Positions 7,794 through 14,169 of a stretch of DNA of 33,324 nucleotides are shown here, in pieces. The notes beneath the pieces were generated by a model that worked only from the letters and a program-made list of their open reading frames with translations, did no database searches and was not told the origin of the DNA. Position 1 is the stretch's first letter. Every line of letters begins with the position of its first letter. Source of the DNA: an uncultured Alphaproteobacteria bacterium (GTDB lineage Bacteria; Pseudomonadota; Alphaproteobacteria; RF32; CAG-239). The stretch spans positions 1 through 33,324 of the forward strand of contig UQFU01000011.1 in NCBI GenBank assembly GCA_900540425.1, read 5' to 3'. The translations under genes and the position numbers were made by a program.

Positions 7794-7841
7794 CGCACCA
7801 TCTAAAAAAGCTCCCCGAAGGGAGCTTTTTTAGATGGTGCG
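7794..7841. repeat. Perfect palindrome, 22-bp arms with a 4-base CGAA loop
   Basis: Bases 7794-7815 are exactly complementary to 7820-7841. The inner arm AAAAAAGCTCCC / GGGAGCTTTTTT is a symmetrical terminator able to act on both strands, and the outer CGCACCATCT / AGATGGTGCG extends it. The inner part recurs, inverted, in the terminator at 8605-8622 and, with one loop change, at 11347-11364. The preceding gene already has its own terminator at 7729, so the plus-strand need for this one is unclear. It could bound the AT-rich region, stop minus-strand transcription, or be a remnant of a palindromic element. Confidence 0.75.
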
Positions 7842-8053
7842 TGATACTATGCAATTATCGGACTAATTTCTATGATGATTTTAAGCTTTTGAGTAGAAAT
7901 TTACAAGACACTCATCGACACTAACTTTTACCTTATTAAATGTATCACCCAAATAAGTTCATAATACATACAAAAATGTCTATCTGCACAATCGTTCATA
8001 AGATACTTCTTTGTAAAAAACAAGTTTAACTAAAAATTCGGAAATTTTGTCTA
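7842..8053. other. AT-rich non-coding stretch upstream of the RNA promoter
   Basis: No reading frame of any length is visible on either strand. The stretch has its own pairing potential: AATTTCTA (7865-7872) with TAGAAATT (7894-7901), and ATCGTTCATAA (7991-8001), which is an exact 11-bp match to the complement of 8102-8112 beyond the promoter. This could mean that the structured RNA begins further upstream, or that the arms are a binding site around the promoter. Short helices are expected by chance at this base composition. Confidence 0.5.
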
Positions 8054-8086
8054 TTGACAGATGTTTGAATATATGATATGTATAAT
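8054..8086 (+). promoter_or_regulatory. Sigma70-like promoter of the putative large RNA
   Basis: A perfect -35 TTGACA lies at 8054-8059. The -10 is TATGTA at 8077-8082 (17-base spacer) or TATAAT at 8081-8086 (21-base spacer). No protein gene follows; the next features are serial hairpins and a terminator. Transcription would start near 8089-8093. Confidence 0.6.
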
Positions 8087-8089
8087 ACT

Positions 8090-8628
8090 GTTATTTAATT
8101 ATTATGAACGATCAGGAACGCAAAAAACTGATTCTTTTTATATAAGGCATTAACATCATCACGCAACACCTGAAACACCCATGGGAAACGTGAAAAAAAG
8201 ACTATTATGGTCGTGCTGTGATAGTCAGATGTTAATTTTGTGGTAATTATTTGGAGGACTTTTTTATTCCAAAGAGTAATTGATTTTTATAGGTTAAACT
8301 AAGCATTGAGACATATGCTAATGAAAGAGTTTAAGTATAAAGGTCGGGCTGCCTTATTATAGAATGAATTAAGCTTTGTCGCGAATGGGGATACGCAGTA
8401 ACACAGTAACACACTACGAAATGAAGACTAAAATTTGTGTGCTTGCCGGTTTTAGTTCGAGTTTTGATAGTATGTGTTAGCGGAGAAATTTATTATGTAT
8501 ACAAGCACTGCCTCGTAACTGGTTCTGCAAACTTCTAGTTCTGGTGTTGGAATTAGAACCTAGTAGGACAAAAGAGCGAGAGAGAGAAATTCCTTGTGAA
8601 TTTTAGCTCCCTTCGGGGAGCTTTTTTT
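8090..8628 (+). ncRNA. Putative large structured non-coding RNA (about 540 nt), unassigned
   Basis: The unit is bounded by a promoter (8054-8086) and a UUCG-loop terminator (8605-8628) and has no convincing reading frame. Local helices follow one another: 8111-8115 with 8128-8132; 8150-8157 with 8228-8235, enclosing 8159-8163/8189-8193 and 8200-8205/8221-8226; 8250-8255 with 8268-8273; 8286-8291/8336-8341, 8294-8300/8328-8334 and 8302-8306/8315-8319 stacked as one long hairpin; 8394-8396 plus 8399-8405 with 8473-8482, enclosing 8426-8433/8450-8457; 8518-8526 with 8555-8564; and 8587-8591 with 8599-8603. I find no tmRNA tag and acceptor arm, RNase P core, 6S bubble or SRP motif. A 13-codon frame (ATG 8104 to TAA 8145) lies near the 5' end and may be chance. 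By size it resembles large ornate RNAs such as ROOL, but I cannot show relationship. Confidence 0.55.
8605..8628 (+). terminator. Terminator with UUCG tetraloop
   Basis: AGCTCCC (8605-8611) pairs with GGGAGCT (8616-8622) around a TTCG loop closed by C-G, the extra-stable UUCG tetraloop, followed by seven T (8622-8628). No T-run is present on the opposite strand, so this is a plus-strand terminator. Confidence 0.9.
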
Positions 8629-8632
8629 ATGT

Positions 8633-8842
8633 TTAAATTTTATTATATCTAAGTTCGGATGTTTTTTTTAATTCTTCAACATTACTGATTTTATTTTCAT
8701 TTTCATAGGATCCATACATTTTAGACTTAGAATATAAATATCTTGTTATTAAAAAGTCCGATAATTCTTTTAAAACCTTCAAATTAAAAACATCTAAAAT
8801 CGGACTAACCGAAAGCCTTGAAATACATACAAAAAAAGCACC
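8633..8842 (-). pseudogene. Possible C-terminal remnant of an unknown gene
   Basis: On the minus strand a frame is open for about 69 codons and ends at TAA 8635-8633. The peptide is protein-like: LSVSPILDVFNLKVLKEL, then FLITRYLYSKSKMYGSYENE and EELKKTSELRYNKI. There is no ATG near its start (the first in-frame ATG is at 8718) and the frame opens inside the tRNA terminator, so an intact gene is unlikely. It may be the stump of a gene lost by deletion, or a chance frame in AT-rich DNA. I do not recognise the family. Confidence 0.3.
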
Positions 8843-8853
8843 TCAAAAGGTGC
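8831..8853 (-). terminator. Terminator of the tRNA-Thr transcript
   Basis: On the minus strand GCACC (8853-8849) pairs with GGTGC (8842-8838) around a six-base loop, followed by seven T (8837-8831). It starts 12 bases after the tRNA 3' end. Confidence 0.85.
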
Positions 8854-8864
8854 ATTCTAAAAAA

Positions 8865-8939
8865 TGGTGCCGCCAGTAAGAATCGGACTTACGACCCCGT
8901 CATTACCAATGACGTGCTCTACCACTGAGCTATGGCGGC
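8865..8939 (-). tRNA. tRNA-Thr (anticodon GGT)
   Basis: A 75-base cloverleaf with encoded CCA (8867-8865). The acceptor is GCCGCCA / TGGCGGC plus discriminator A. The D arm GCTC...GAGC has a GG in its loop. The anticodon stem CGTCA/TGACG holds loop TTGGTAA, so the anticodon is GGT and the tRNA decodes ACC and ACU. The T stem is GTAAG/CTTAC, and its loop reads TCCGATT rather than the usual TTC-R-A, so position 55 is C instead of the near-universal U. The rest of the gene is intact and it has its own terminator. Confidence 0.95.
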
Positions 8940-9041
8940 ATAATAATGTTTATCTGTGTGTGAAACATACATAAACATTTAAATAAAATCAAGTCTGTTT
9001 TACAATTATTTTAAAAATATTTTATATTTGTGGAGAAAATG

Positions 9042-9200
9042 ATGAATAAAGAGGCAGTTAGCAGCGAAAAAAAATCCCGTCCCCGAGCCGAAGCACGTTT
9101 TGAACGCGAGGCGGCAGCTCTCCGTAAAAACTTGGAAAAGCGCAAAAAACAGCAACAGGCTCGCAAGCAGCTGAAAAAACAGACCGATTCTGAAAAATAA
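9042..9200 (+). CDS. Small basic coiled-coil-like protein, 52 residues
   Basis: A short frame with good codon use and a ribosome site GGAG at 9032-9035, six bases before ATG 9042 (ATG 9039 is also possible but closer). The product is MNKEAVSSEKKSRPRAEARF followed by a run of Lys, Arg, Glu, Gln and Ala that should form one charged helix (REAAALRKNLEKRKKQQQ). Small charged proteins of this sort are common and unannotated in Alphaproteobacteria. There is no membrane segment and no known domain. Nucleic-acid binding is possible from the charge but not shown. It lies alone between the tRNA and the lipoprotein gene. Confidence 0.6.
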   Translation: MNKEAVSSEKKSRPRAEARFEREAAALRKNLEKRKKQQQARKQLKKQTDSEK

Positions 9201-9299
9201 TTTGGCGGTTTCTTATCCGCAATAAGCAATATTAGGGTTGCCAGTCTGCCGGATTAGGCTTATTTATGAAAGCATAACTTAAAAACGAGGAGATACATA

Positions 9300-9761
9300 A
9301 TGAAAAAACTTTTAAGCCTGTTACTGATGTTGTTTGCGCTTGGTGCCTGCCATAAAACCGAAACGCCCGGCAGTTTTGTAGACAAAGAGTATATCTTGCG
9401 CAATGTTCCGGATAATGTCCACATAACGTTGGGTTTTGAAGGAAAAAGCAATCGCTTCTTCGGAAAGTCGGCAGTTAACCGCTATTTTGGAATTTATACG
9501 CTTGACGGTAACAATCTGACGTTCAGCCCGGCCGGTTCAACCATGATGATGGGGCCGCGGGATTTGATGGAAGCCGAACAAAATTACCTTAAAGAACTGC
9601 CCAAGGTCAAAACATTCAAATTGGAAGGCAACAAGTTAAAACTTTATACCGAAGATGACAAAGAGTTGGTCTTTGACGAGATGACGTCGTTGGACGAAGA
9701 GAATGCTCCGGCTAATAATCGCTATACCCGAAAGGCAATGGAAAACCGCAAGGAGAAATAA
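9300..9761 (+). CDS. META-domain (HslJ-like) lipoprotein
   Basis: A 153-residue protein with a lipoprotein signal: MKKLLSLLLMLFALGAC has a lipobox LGAC with the lipidated Cys17. The mature part matches the META/HslJ domain: NRYFGIYTLDGNNLTFSPAG, then an M-rich strand and a helix EAEQNYLKELPKVKTFKLEG. Members are envelope proteins; HslJ is linked to novobiocin tolerance in E. coli, and the biochemical role is unknown. AACGAGGAGA just upstream gives a strong ribosome site. A bidirectional terminator follows at 9820-9854. The tail after residue 125 is charged and probably disordered. Confidence 0.8.
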   Translation: MKKLLSLLLMLFALGACHKTETPGSFVDKEYILRNVPDNVHITLGFEGKSNRFFGKSAVNRYFGIYTLDGNNLTFSPAGSTMMMGPRDLMEAEQNYLKELPKVKTFKLEGNKLKLYTEDDKELVFDEMTSLDEENAPANNRYTRKAMENRKEK

Positions 9762-9819
9762 TAAAAAAGCACTATTTTCGGAAACGCGGATATTGCAAAT
9801 GTCTGCCGGGATTGAATAA

Positions 9820-9854
9820 TAAAAAAAGCCTTCCTGATTGGGAGGCTTTTTTTT
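9820..9854. terminator. Bidirectional terminator
   Basis: GCCTTCC (9828-9834) pairs with GGGAGGC (9840-9846) with one G-T pair. There is an A-run before it and eight T after it, so it serves both the lipoprotein gene and the convergent DEAD-box-like gene. Confidence 0.88.
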
Positions 9855-9864
9855 GCGGAAAGGG

Positions 9865-10689
9865 CTATTCCCCCTCGGCCAGATTGCCTTGAATTAATAA
9901 AAATTCCGGCGTTTTGCCCTGAAAACTGTTGTATTTTTTGCTCAACTCTACGGCCTGACGATCTTTTTGCGGTGTCCGAAAGCGCGGTGCCGCCGGTTGA
10001 GCGGCAGCATTTTCAGAACGGACCCGGGACGACGGTGCTGGTTGATGGTTCTGACTCCCGGCATTAATTGCCGCTTCCCGTTCTTTGGTTTTGTCAACCT
10101 TGATTTCTTCCGGAGCCTTCAAAATCTTTTCCAAAATTGACTGGGTTTCTTTGGAGCGGCGATTGGTATAAACAATATTCTGTTTGTTGGCCGGCAGAAT
10201 GTCCAAAATTTTCTCCAGATTTCCCAGCTGTTTGTTTTTCTTAATCAGGTTAATATCGTCAACAACCAGGATTGTAACGTTGGACAGATCAATTTTGTTT
10301 TCTTCAACCAAATCGACCAGCAAATCCGGCGAACCGATAATGACGTTGGCCTCGTCGCTGATCTCCTCGTCTTTGTTTTTAATGGTTGCTTCGTTAATCT
10401 CATGATATTTGTTAAAAATCGCCAGCCGGTCGGAGGCAACGACGGCTTGTTCGGAATCCGGCGTAATAATCAAAATATTGTCATTGGGCTTTTTACGGCT
10501 GATGATGTCAATCAGCGGAAACACATAAGAGGTTGTTTTGCCGCAGCCGCCCGGCGCAATAGTGAAAACGTCCTTGCCCTGCAAAATCGACGGGATTACG
10601 TCGCTCTGCACGGTTGTCGGTTCTTTGATGCCAAACTCGTCAATTGCCTTAATAGTCTTTTCGCTCAATCCTAAATCATAAAAATTCAT
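9865..10689 (-). CDS. Degenerate one-domain DEAD-box RNA helicase-like protein
   Basis: A 274-residue protein that matches only RecA domain 1 of DEAD-box helicases. The Q motif region is F3-Y-D-L-G with T26-V-Q28. Motif I is APGGCGKT (45-52), keeping the Walker A GKT. The Walker B site where DEAD is expected reads DDIN (144-147). Motif III, normally SAT, reads TNR in VYTNRRSKE. Domain 2, with motifs IV-VI needed for unwinding, is absent; the last 70 residues are a low-complexity Pro/Ala/Arg/Gln-rich tail. It may bind ATP but should not act as a helicase. A regulator, assembly factor or decaying paralogue are all possible. The tail is intact to a clean stop and no frameshift is visible, which argues for a maintained protein. 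Confidence 0.8.
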   Translation of the reverse strand: MNFYDLGLSEKTIKAIDEFGIKEPTTVQSDVIPSILQGKDVFTIAPGGCGKTTSYVFPLIDIISRKKPNDNILIITPDSEQAVVASDRLAIFNKYHEINEATIKNKDEEISDEANVIIGSPDLLVDLVEENKIDLSNVTILVVDDINLIKKNKQLGNLEKILDILPANKQNIVYTNRRSKETQSILEKILKAPEEIKVDKTKEREAAINAGSQNHQPAPSSRVRSENAAAQPAAPRFRTPQKDRQAVELSKKYNSFQGKTPEFLLIQGNLAEGE

Positions 10690-10785
10690 GGTATTTCTTC
10701 TTTAAATTTGTGGTTAAATAATGTTTTGTAAGATATTATTTATTTTATAAACTTTAGTCAACTTCTAAATATTGGGAAAATTTCA

Positions 10786-11334
10786 ATGTTAATGAAAAAA
10801 AACGATTCTCTGCTCTTGGTGATTGATGTTCAGGAACGGTTGGCGCCGGCTATGGATAATCCCCGGGAAGTTATCAACGGTTGCGCAGCCTTGCTCGGCG
10901 TAGCCCGGGAACTTGACGTCCCTTGCATCATTACTGAACAATACCCACAGGGATTGGGGCAAACCATGGTGGATTTGCGTAACGAAGCGGGAGAAAAAAC
11001 GCTTTATCTGCCCAAACTCGAATTTTCCTGCCTGCGCAATGATGATGTTTTTGCCGCTGTCAAAAAGAGCGGTAAAAAGCAGATTGTCATCGCCGGGGTC
11101 GAAACGCATATTTGTATTATTCAAACCGCCTTTGAGCTGAAAGAAGCCGGATATGAGGTGTTTGTTGTTTCCAATGCCTGCTCTTCGCGCAAGCAAATAC
11201 AGCATGTGCTCGGCCTCCAACGCCTGATGCATGGCGGTATCGAGGTTGTAACCATCGAGATGGTTATTTTTGAATGGCTCGAAAAAGCCGGATCTCAACA
11301 GTTCAAAGACATTACCCGCAAGTATGTCATCTGA
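10786..11334 (+). CDS. Isochorismatase-family cysteine hydrolase
   Basis: A 182-residue member of the isochorismatase-like (YcaC-type) hydrolases. The catalytic triad is Asp14 in LLLVIDVQERL, Lys77 in LPKLEFSC, and Cys110 in AGVETHICIIQT. The SSRKQIQHVLGLQRLMHGG segment near residues 141-159 is typical of the YcaC branch, whose natural substrate is unknown. A GGGA ribosome site lies eight bases before ATG 10786. It is a single-gene unit with a terminator 15 bases after the stop. Hydrolysis of an amide or similar bond is expected. Confidence 0.88.
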   Translation: MLMKKNDSLLLVIDVQERLAPAMDNPREVINGCAALLGVARELDVPCIITEQYPQGLGQTMVDLRNEAGEKTLYLPKLEFSCLRNDDVFAAVKKSGKKQIVIAGVETHICIIQTAFELKEAGYEVFVVSNACSSRKQIQHVLGLQRLMHGGIEVVTIEMVIFEWLEKAGSQQFKDITRKYVI

Positions 11335-11340
11335 AATATA

Positions 11341-11369
11341 AAAAAAAGCTCCCCAAAGGGAGCTTTTTG
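11341..11369. terminator. Bidirectional terminator
   Basis: AGCTCCC (11347-11353) and GGGAGCT (11358-11364) pair around a CAAA loop, with seven A before and five T after. It separates the convergent isochorismatase and cupin genes. The stem is the same as in the 7794 palindrome and the 8605 terminator. Confidence 0.88.
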
Positions 11370-11384
11370 CATTTGAGCCGGAAT

Positions 11385-11750
11385 CTATTTTACCCGGCCA
11401 TAACTGTCTTCATAACGAACAATATCATTCTCGTCAAGAATGGCTCCGGTCTGAACTTCAATAAATTCCATGTTTTCGCGGCTGTCGTTTTGAATGCGGT
11501 GTTTGGTTCCTGCCGGAATATAAACCGATTCGTCAGCCTTTTTAACCAGCTTTTCTTCACCGAGCGTAACCACAGCTTCGCCCTTGACGATAATCCAATG
11601 TTCCGAACGGTGATGATGCGACTGCAAAGACAAAATGTTCCCCGGCGTAACGCAGATTCTCTTAACGCAAAATCCGTCTCCCGCGTCCAAAACTTCCCAG
11701 GTGCCCCAGGGGCGGTTGTCTTTGTCTCCTCTTTTGTATGCATTGGCCAT
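11385..11750 (-). CDS. Stand-alone cupin resembling the mannose-6-phosphate isomerase domain of ManC
   Basis: A 121-residue single cupin domain. It follows the C-terminal domain of bifunctional GDP-mannose pyrophosphorylase/phosphomannose isomerase: RPWGTWEVLDAGDGFCVKRI, then SLQSHHHRSEHWIIVKGEA with the metal-binding histidines, then a YIPAGTKHRIQN strand and a final YEDSYGRVK. In the family this domain isomerises mannose-6-phosphate and fructose-6-phosphate. No nucleotidyltransferase partner is present nearby. I set the start at ATG 11750, preceded by GGGAG; a TTG at 11765 would add five residues. Sugar isomerase is likely by family, though single-domain versions may have other substrates. 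Confidence 0.83.
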   Translation of the reverse strand: MANAYKRGDKDNRPWGTWEVLDAGDGFCVKRICVTPGNILSLQSHHHRSEHWIIVKGEAVVTLGEEKLVKKADESVYIPAGTKHRIQNDSRENMEFIEVQTGAILDENDIVRYEDSYGRVK

Positions 11751-11779
11751 TTTTTTTGCTCCCAATTAAAAAATTGTAC

Positions 11780-11808
11780 TTGATGAAAAGTAATATAGGC
11801 AATATAAC
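11780..11808 (+). promoter_or_regulatory. Likely ptsP promoter
   Basis: TTGATG (11780-11785) and TATAAC (11803-11808) are separated by 17 bases, about 50 bases ahead of the ptsP start. Confidence 0.55.
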
Positions 11809-11857
11809 TAAAAGCGCAAGAATAAAAAAGTTATCACCTTAACAGTTGGGAAAAATA

Positions 11858-14122
11858 ATGCAGTCACCGGCCGTCAATCAGGCGATGGAAATTTTAAGGG
11901 AAATGCGCCAAATTACCGGAGGTCAGGCTTCCGTACAGGAGAAGCTGGAACAGATTGTTGCCCTGATTGCCGTTAAAATGTCCGCCGATGCCGCCAACTG
12001 CTATGTGGCCGTTGATGATTATACGCTGGAGCTGTTTGCCTCTTATGGCTTTAAGCCCGGTGTCGCCCATAAGGTTTATATGCGCTTTGGCGAAGGGTTG
12101 GTCGGAGAAGTGGCCCAAAACAACCGTTCGCTGGCAATTGCCGATGCTTGGTCTCACCCCAAGTTTTCTTACAAGCCGGATTTGGGCGAAGAAAATTATA
12201 AATCGTTTTTAGGCGTGCCGCTGATCCGCTGGAGCCGTTCCATCGGTGTGCTGACAGTCCAAAATCATGAGCAGCATGAATATACCCGGCAGGAAATTGA
12301 GAGCTTGGAAACCGTGGCCATGGTTTTGAGCGAATTGGTCGCCTCCGATGAGATGAATGAGTACAAAAAGACCCTGATTAAGGAACGCGGCGTTGCCGAT
12401 CGTGAAAAAGTCCGGGGACTGAGTCTGAGCAAAGGCTATGGGCTAGGCAATGCCGTCGTCCATCGCCGCCGTCAGGTTGTTACCAAAATTTTTGCCGAAG
12501 ACAAACAACAGGAATTACAGCGTTTGGAAACGGCGCACCGCCGGATGAACGACGACTTGGAAAAAAAGTTCAACTCAACCAAACTCGGTATTGGCGAACA
12601 TGTTGAAATTTTAGATGCCTATCGGATGTTTGCCCAAGATAAAGGGTGGTATAAAAAGATTGCCGACAATGTCATGGGCGGCCTCACCGCGGAGGCTGCG
12701 GTCGAACGGGCGTATGAAGACATGTGGAACCGGCTTTCCGGAACCACGGACAATTACCTCAAAGAGCGCCTGCATGATTTGCGTGATGTCGCCGATCGGC
12801 TGCAATCTTACCTGAGCGGCGATTTCGGCGCCGTCCATAATATTGACAGCCCGGATATTATCGTTGTGGCCATGACGATGGGGCCGGCCGATTTAATGGA
12901 TTATGACTATACCAAAATTCGCGGTCTGATTATTGAAGACGGTACTCCGACAATGCATGTGGCGATTGTTGCTAAGGCTCTGGGGATACCGGTCATCGCC
13001 AAGATTAAAGGCATTTTTGACGAGATTAAAACCGGAGAGCTGGTAGCGCTTGACGGAAACGAAGGCTATGTTTACCAAAACCCCAATCCGGTTGTCCAGG
13101 CGCGCTTCCGCGAAAAGATTGCCGAAAAACAACGCCTCCAGGCCAAGCTGGAAGAGCTGCGCGACAAGCCTTCCGTAACCCGGGATAACGTCAAAATCAA
13201 TCTCTATATTAACGTCGGACTGGCGTTTGATTTGGATTACATTGCTTCCACCAACTGCGACGGGGTCGGGCTTTACCGAACCGAAATTCCGTTTATGGCT
13301 TCCGAAGTTATGCCTGATGTTGATCGCCAGCAGGTCTATTATAAAGAGTTGATGGACAAGGCCGGAGACCGCCGTGTCATTTTCCGCAGCCTCGATGTCG
13401 GCTCTGACAAACTGCTGCCCTACTGGAGCAACAGCGGCGAAGAAAACCCGGCCATCGGCTGGCGTTCAATCCGCATTACTCTGGACCGGAGGGCGATTCT
13501 TCGCAAACAGGTGCGGGCTTTTCTGCGCGCTGCCGCCGGCAAGGAGCTTAATGTTATGTTCCCGATGATTTCCAATCTGAGCGAGTTTGAAGAAGCCAAA
13601 GAAACGCTGATGATTGAGCTGGAAAAGGAAAAACGCCGCGGCCGCGAGGTTCCGGAAAAAGTCAATGTCGGCCTGATGATTGAAGTTCCGGCGCTGATTT
13701 TTCAGCTGGACGCAATTTTGGAGCAGGCAGACTTTATTTCCATCGGCACGAATGACCTGGCCCAGTTTTTATTTGCCTGCGACCGTGGCAATCCCCGCCT
13801 GGCCGAGCGCTATGACGTTTTGTCTTCGCCGTTTCTGAAGATGATGGGCGAAATCGTCGAAAAAGCGGATAAACACGGGGTGTATTGTTCGGTTTGCGGA
13901 GAAATGGCCGGCAATCCGATCGAAGCAATGGCTCTGATCGGGCTCGGTTTTCGCAACCTTTCCATGTCGGGGTCTTCTTTCGGACGGGTCAAAAGCATGG
14001 TGCGCAGCGCCAATGTCGGCGAGCTTTCCGATTATATTCACACGTTGCTCAAATCGCAAAAAAAGAGCCTCCGGCCCCAATTAATTTCCTATGCCTATGA
14101 CCATGGTATTGAAATTTACTAA
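11858..14122 (+). CDS. ptsP: Phosphoenolpyruvate-protein phosphotransferase PtsP (nitrogen PTS enzyme I)
   Basis: A 754-residue PtsP. The N-terminal GAF domain (about 10-165) has the GEGLVGEVAQNNR and LGVPLIRWSRSIGVLTVQNH strands. The enzyme I part follows, with the phosphorylated His367 in DGTPTMHVAIVAKALGIPVI. The PEP-binding barrel shows GVGLYRTEIPFM, FRSLDVGSDKLLPYW, MIEVPALIFQ, SIGTNDLAQFLFACDRGNP and the catalytic CSVCGEMAGNP. It passes phosphate from PEP to NPr and EIIA-Ntr and links metabolism to nitrogen and potassium control rather than to sugar import; the GAF domain is a likely glutamine sensor, as described in Caulobacter and Sinorhizobium. ATG 11858 has GGGA six bases upstream; TTG 11846 is less likely. 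Confidence 0.96.
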   Translation: MQSPAVNQAMEILREMRQITGGQASVQEKLEQIVALIAVKMSADAANCYVAVDDYTLELFASYGFKPGVAHKVYMRFGEGLVGEVAQNNRSLAIADAWSHPKFSYKPDLGEENYKSFLGVPLIRWSRSIGVLTVQNHEQHEYTRQEIESLETVAMVLSELVASDEMNEYKKTLIKERGVADREKVRGLSLSKGYGLGNAVVHRRRQVVTKIFAEDKQQELQRLETAHRRMNDDLEKKFNSTKLGIGEHVEILDAYRMFAQDKGWYKKIADNVMGGLTAEAAVERAYEDMWNRLSGTTDNYLKERLHDLRDVADRLQSYLSGDFGAVHNIDSPDIIVVAMTMGPADLMDYDYTKIRGLIIEDGTPTMHVAIVAKALGIPVIAKIKGIFDEIKTGELVALDGNEGYVYQNPNPVVQARFREKIAEKQRLQAKLEELRDKPSVTRDNVKINLYINVGLAFDLDYIASTNCDGVGLYRTEIPFMASEVMPDVDRQQVYYKELMDKAGDRRVIFRSLDVGSDKLLPYWSNSGEENPAIGWRSIRITLDRRAILRKQVRAFLRAAAGKELNVMFPMISNLSEFEEAKETLMIELEKEKRRGREVPEKVNVGLMIEVPALIFQLDAILEQADFISIGTNDLAQFLFACDRGNPRLAERYDVLSSPFLKMMGEIVEKADKHGVYCSVCGEMAGNPIEAMALIGLGFRNLSMSGSSFGRVKSMVRSANVGELSDYIHTLLKSQKKSLRPQLISYAYDHGIEIY

Positions 14123-14169
14123 AAAGTGTGTACAATCAAAACAAATTTGACAATCAAAAGGGTAAAACA

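Noticed and set aside
8104..8145. 13-codon frame (MNDQERKKLILFI) near the 5' end of the putative RNA
   Set aside because: No ribosome site precedes it, and its ATG sits inside an inverted-repeat arm. Too short to support as a gene; kept only as a note.
8394..8414. CRISPR-like short direct repeat (AGTAACAC twice)
   Set aside because: Only two adjacent 8-9 base copies with no spacers; explained as alternative pairing registers with 8473-8479.
8090..8628. tmRNA (ssrA), including the two-piece alphaproteobacterial form
   Set aside because: No alanine-rich tag frame ending in a stop, no acceptor arm with CCA and no proper T arm. The TTCGAG at 8456-8461 has no matching stem.
8090..8628. RNase P RNA, 6S RNA, SRP RNA or group II intron
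   Set aside because: The RNase P core GAGGAAAGTCC, a 6S-type long rod, the SRP GGAA loop and a domain V hairpin are all missing, and no reverse transcriptase is nearby.
7842..8830. Direct repeats for phage or island attachment next to tRNA-Thr
   Set aside because: ATCGGACTAA and a similar ATACATACAAAAA string occur near both 7860-7985 and 8809-8833, but the spacing differs and neither copies the tRNA 3' end. No integrase is present.
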